NCBI GenBank assembly: GCA_945881885.1
Contig: CAMCVI010000010.1
Location: 18,556 to 82,555 of the forward strand
Reading direction: 5' to 3'
From: Chryseobacterium gleum
Lineage (GTDB): Bacteria > Bacteroidota > Bacteroidia > Flavobacteriales > Flavobacteriaceae
DNA: 64,000 bases
Part shown: in pieces, positions 63,993 through 64,000 of the stretch
How positions within the stretch are numbered: the first letter of the stretch is position 1
Layout of the letters: the number at the start of each line of letters is the position of its first letter
Made by a program: the position numbers and the translations under genes
The notes under the pieces: generated by a model
Database searches by the model: none
Told to the model about the DNA's origin: nothing
Seen by the model: only the letters and a program-made list of their open reading frames with translations

Positions 63993-64000
63993 ATGTCTTT

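Overview
The window is a low-GC chromosomal segment from a member of the Bacteroidota, almost certainly family Flavobacteriaceae and Flavobacterium-like. This rests on promoters of the Bacteroidota type (TTG, about 19 nt, TAnnTTTG), very few Shine-Dalgarno sequences, an XrtF-type exosortase pair, a HYC_CC_PP protein beside a TonB receptor, the ExbB-ExbD-ExbD-TonB cluster with a PstS-like lipoprotein, and a cysteine-poor L36. No phage, transposase, CRISPR array, tRNA or rRNA was seen.

Layout. 1-1009 (minus): pnp (partial) and rpsO. 1107-7711 (minus): a compact eight-gene operon with three different photolyase/cryptochrome flavoproteins, a flavin reductase, a 48-residue DUF2256 zinc-ribbon protein and three uncharacterised families; it looks like a light or DNA-repair module. 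7819-12448: a GAF/fRMsr-like protein, xrtF with its partner, then a metal (probably copper) cassette of HYC_CC_PP protein, TonB receptor and secreted HMA protein. 12531-21607: acyltransferase-like protein, TPR protein, mpl, radC, a GxxExxY gene flanked by inverted repeats, and an ABC transporter with a His-rich permease and a DUF3299-like protein. 21650-26241: rarA, rhomboid protease, rlmB and an Omp85-type outer-membrane protein.

26474-43739 is the complete str-S10-spc-alpha ribosomal supercluster (rpsL to rplQ, with fusA, secY, infA and rpoA). A terminator and a new promoter split it after rpsJ, and a second internal promoter precedes rpsH. Structured leaders precede rplC, rpsH and rpsD. 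43891-49297: carA, eno, gltA, queA. 49415-53232: kynureninase, a ureohydrolase and kynurenine 3-monooxygenase. 53582-59337: the TonB energy-transduction operon. 59475-63873: queE, a methyltransferase, a YkgJ protein, a NamZ-type lipoprotein and a LolC/E-type permease. The window ends in a dispersed-type hairpin repeat.

The most unusual signals are outside the genes. At least ten sites hold short arrays whose period is nearly always exactly 7, 8 or 9 nt although the repeated word differs from site to site; the clearest is nine heptamers wedged between infA and rpmJ. A related period-9 repeat forms inverted arms around the GxxExxY gene, giving a 538-bp unit that resembles a small mobile element. 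Other points are a photolyase paralogue without the flavin-pocket Asn and Trp, and several genes whose -7 element sits only 4-5 nt from the start codon, which suggests leaderless mRNAs.
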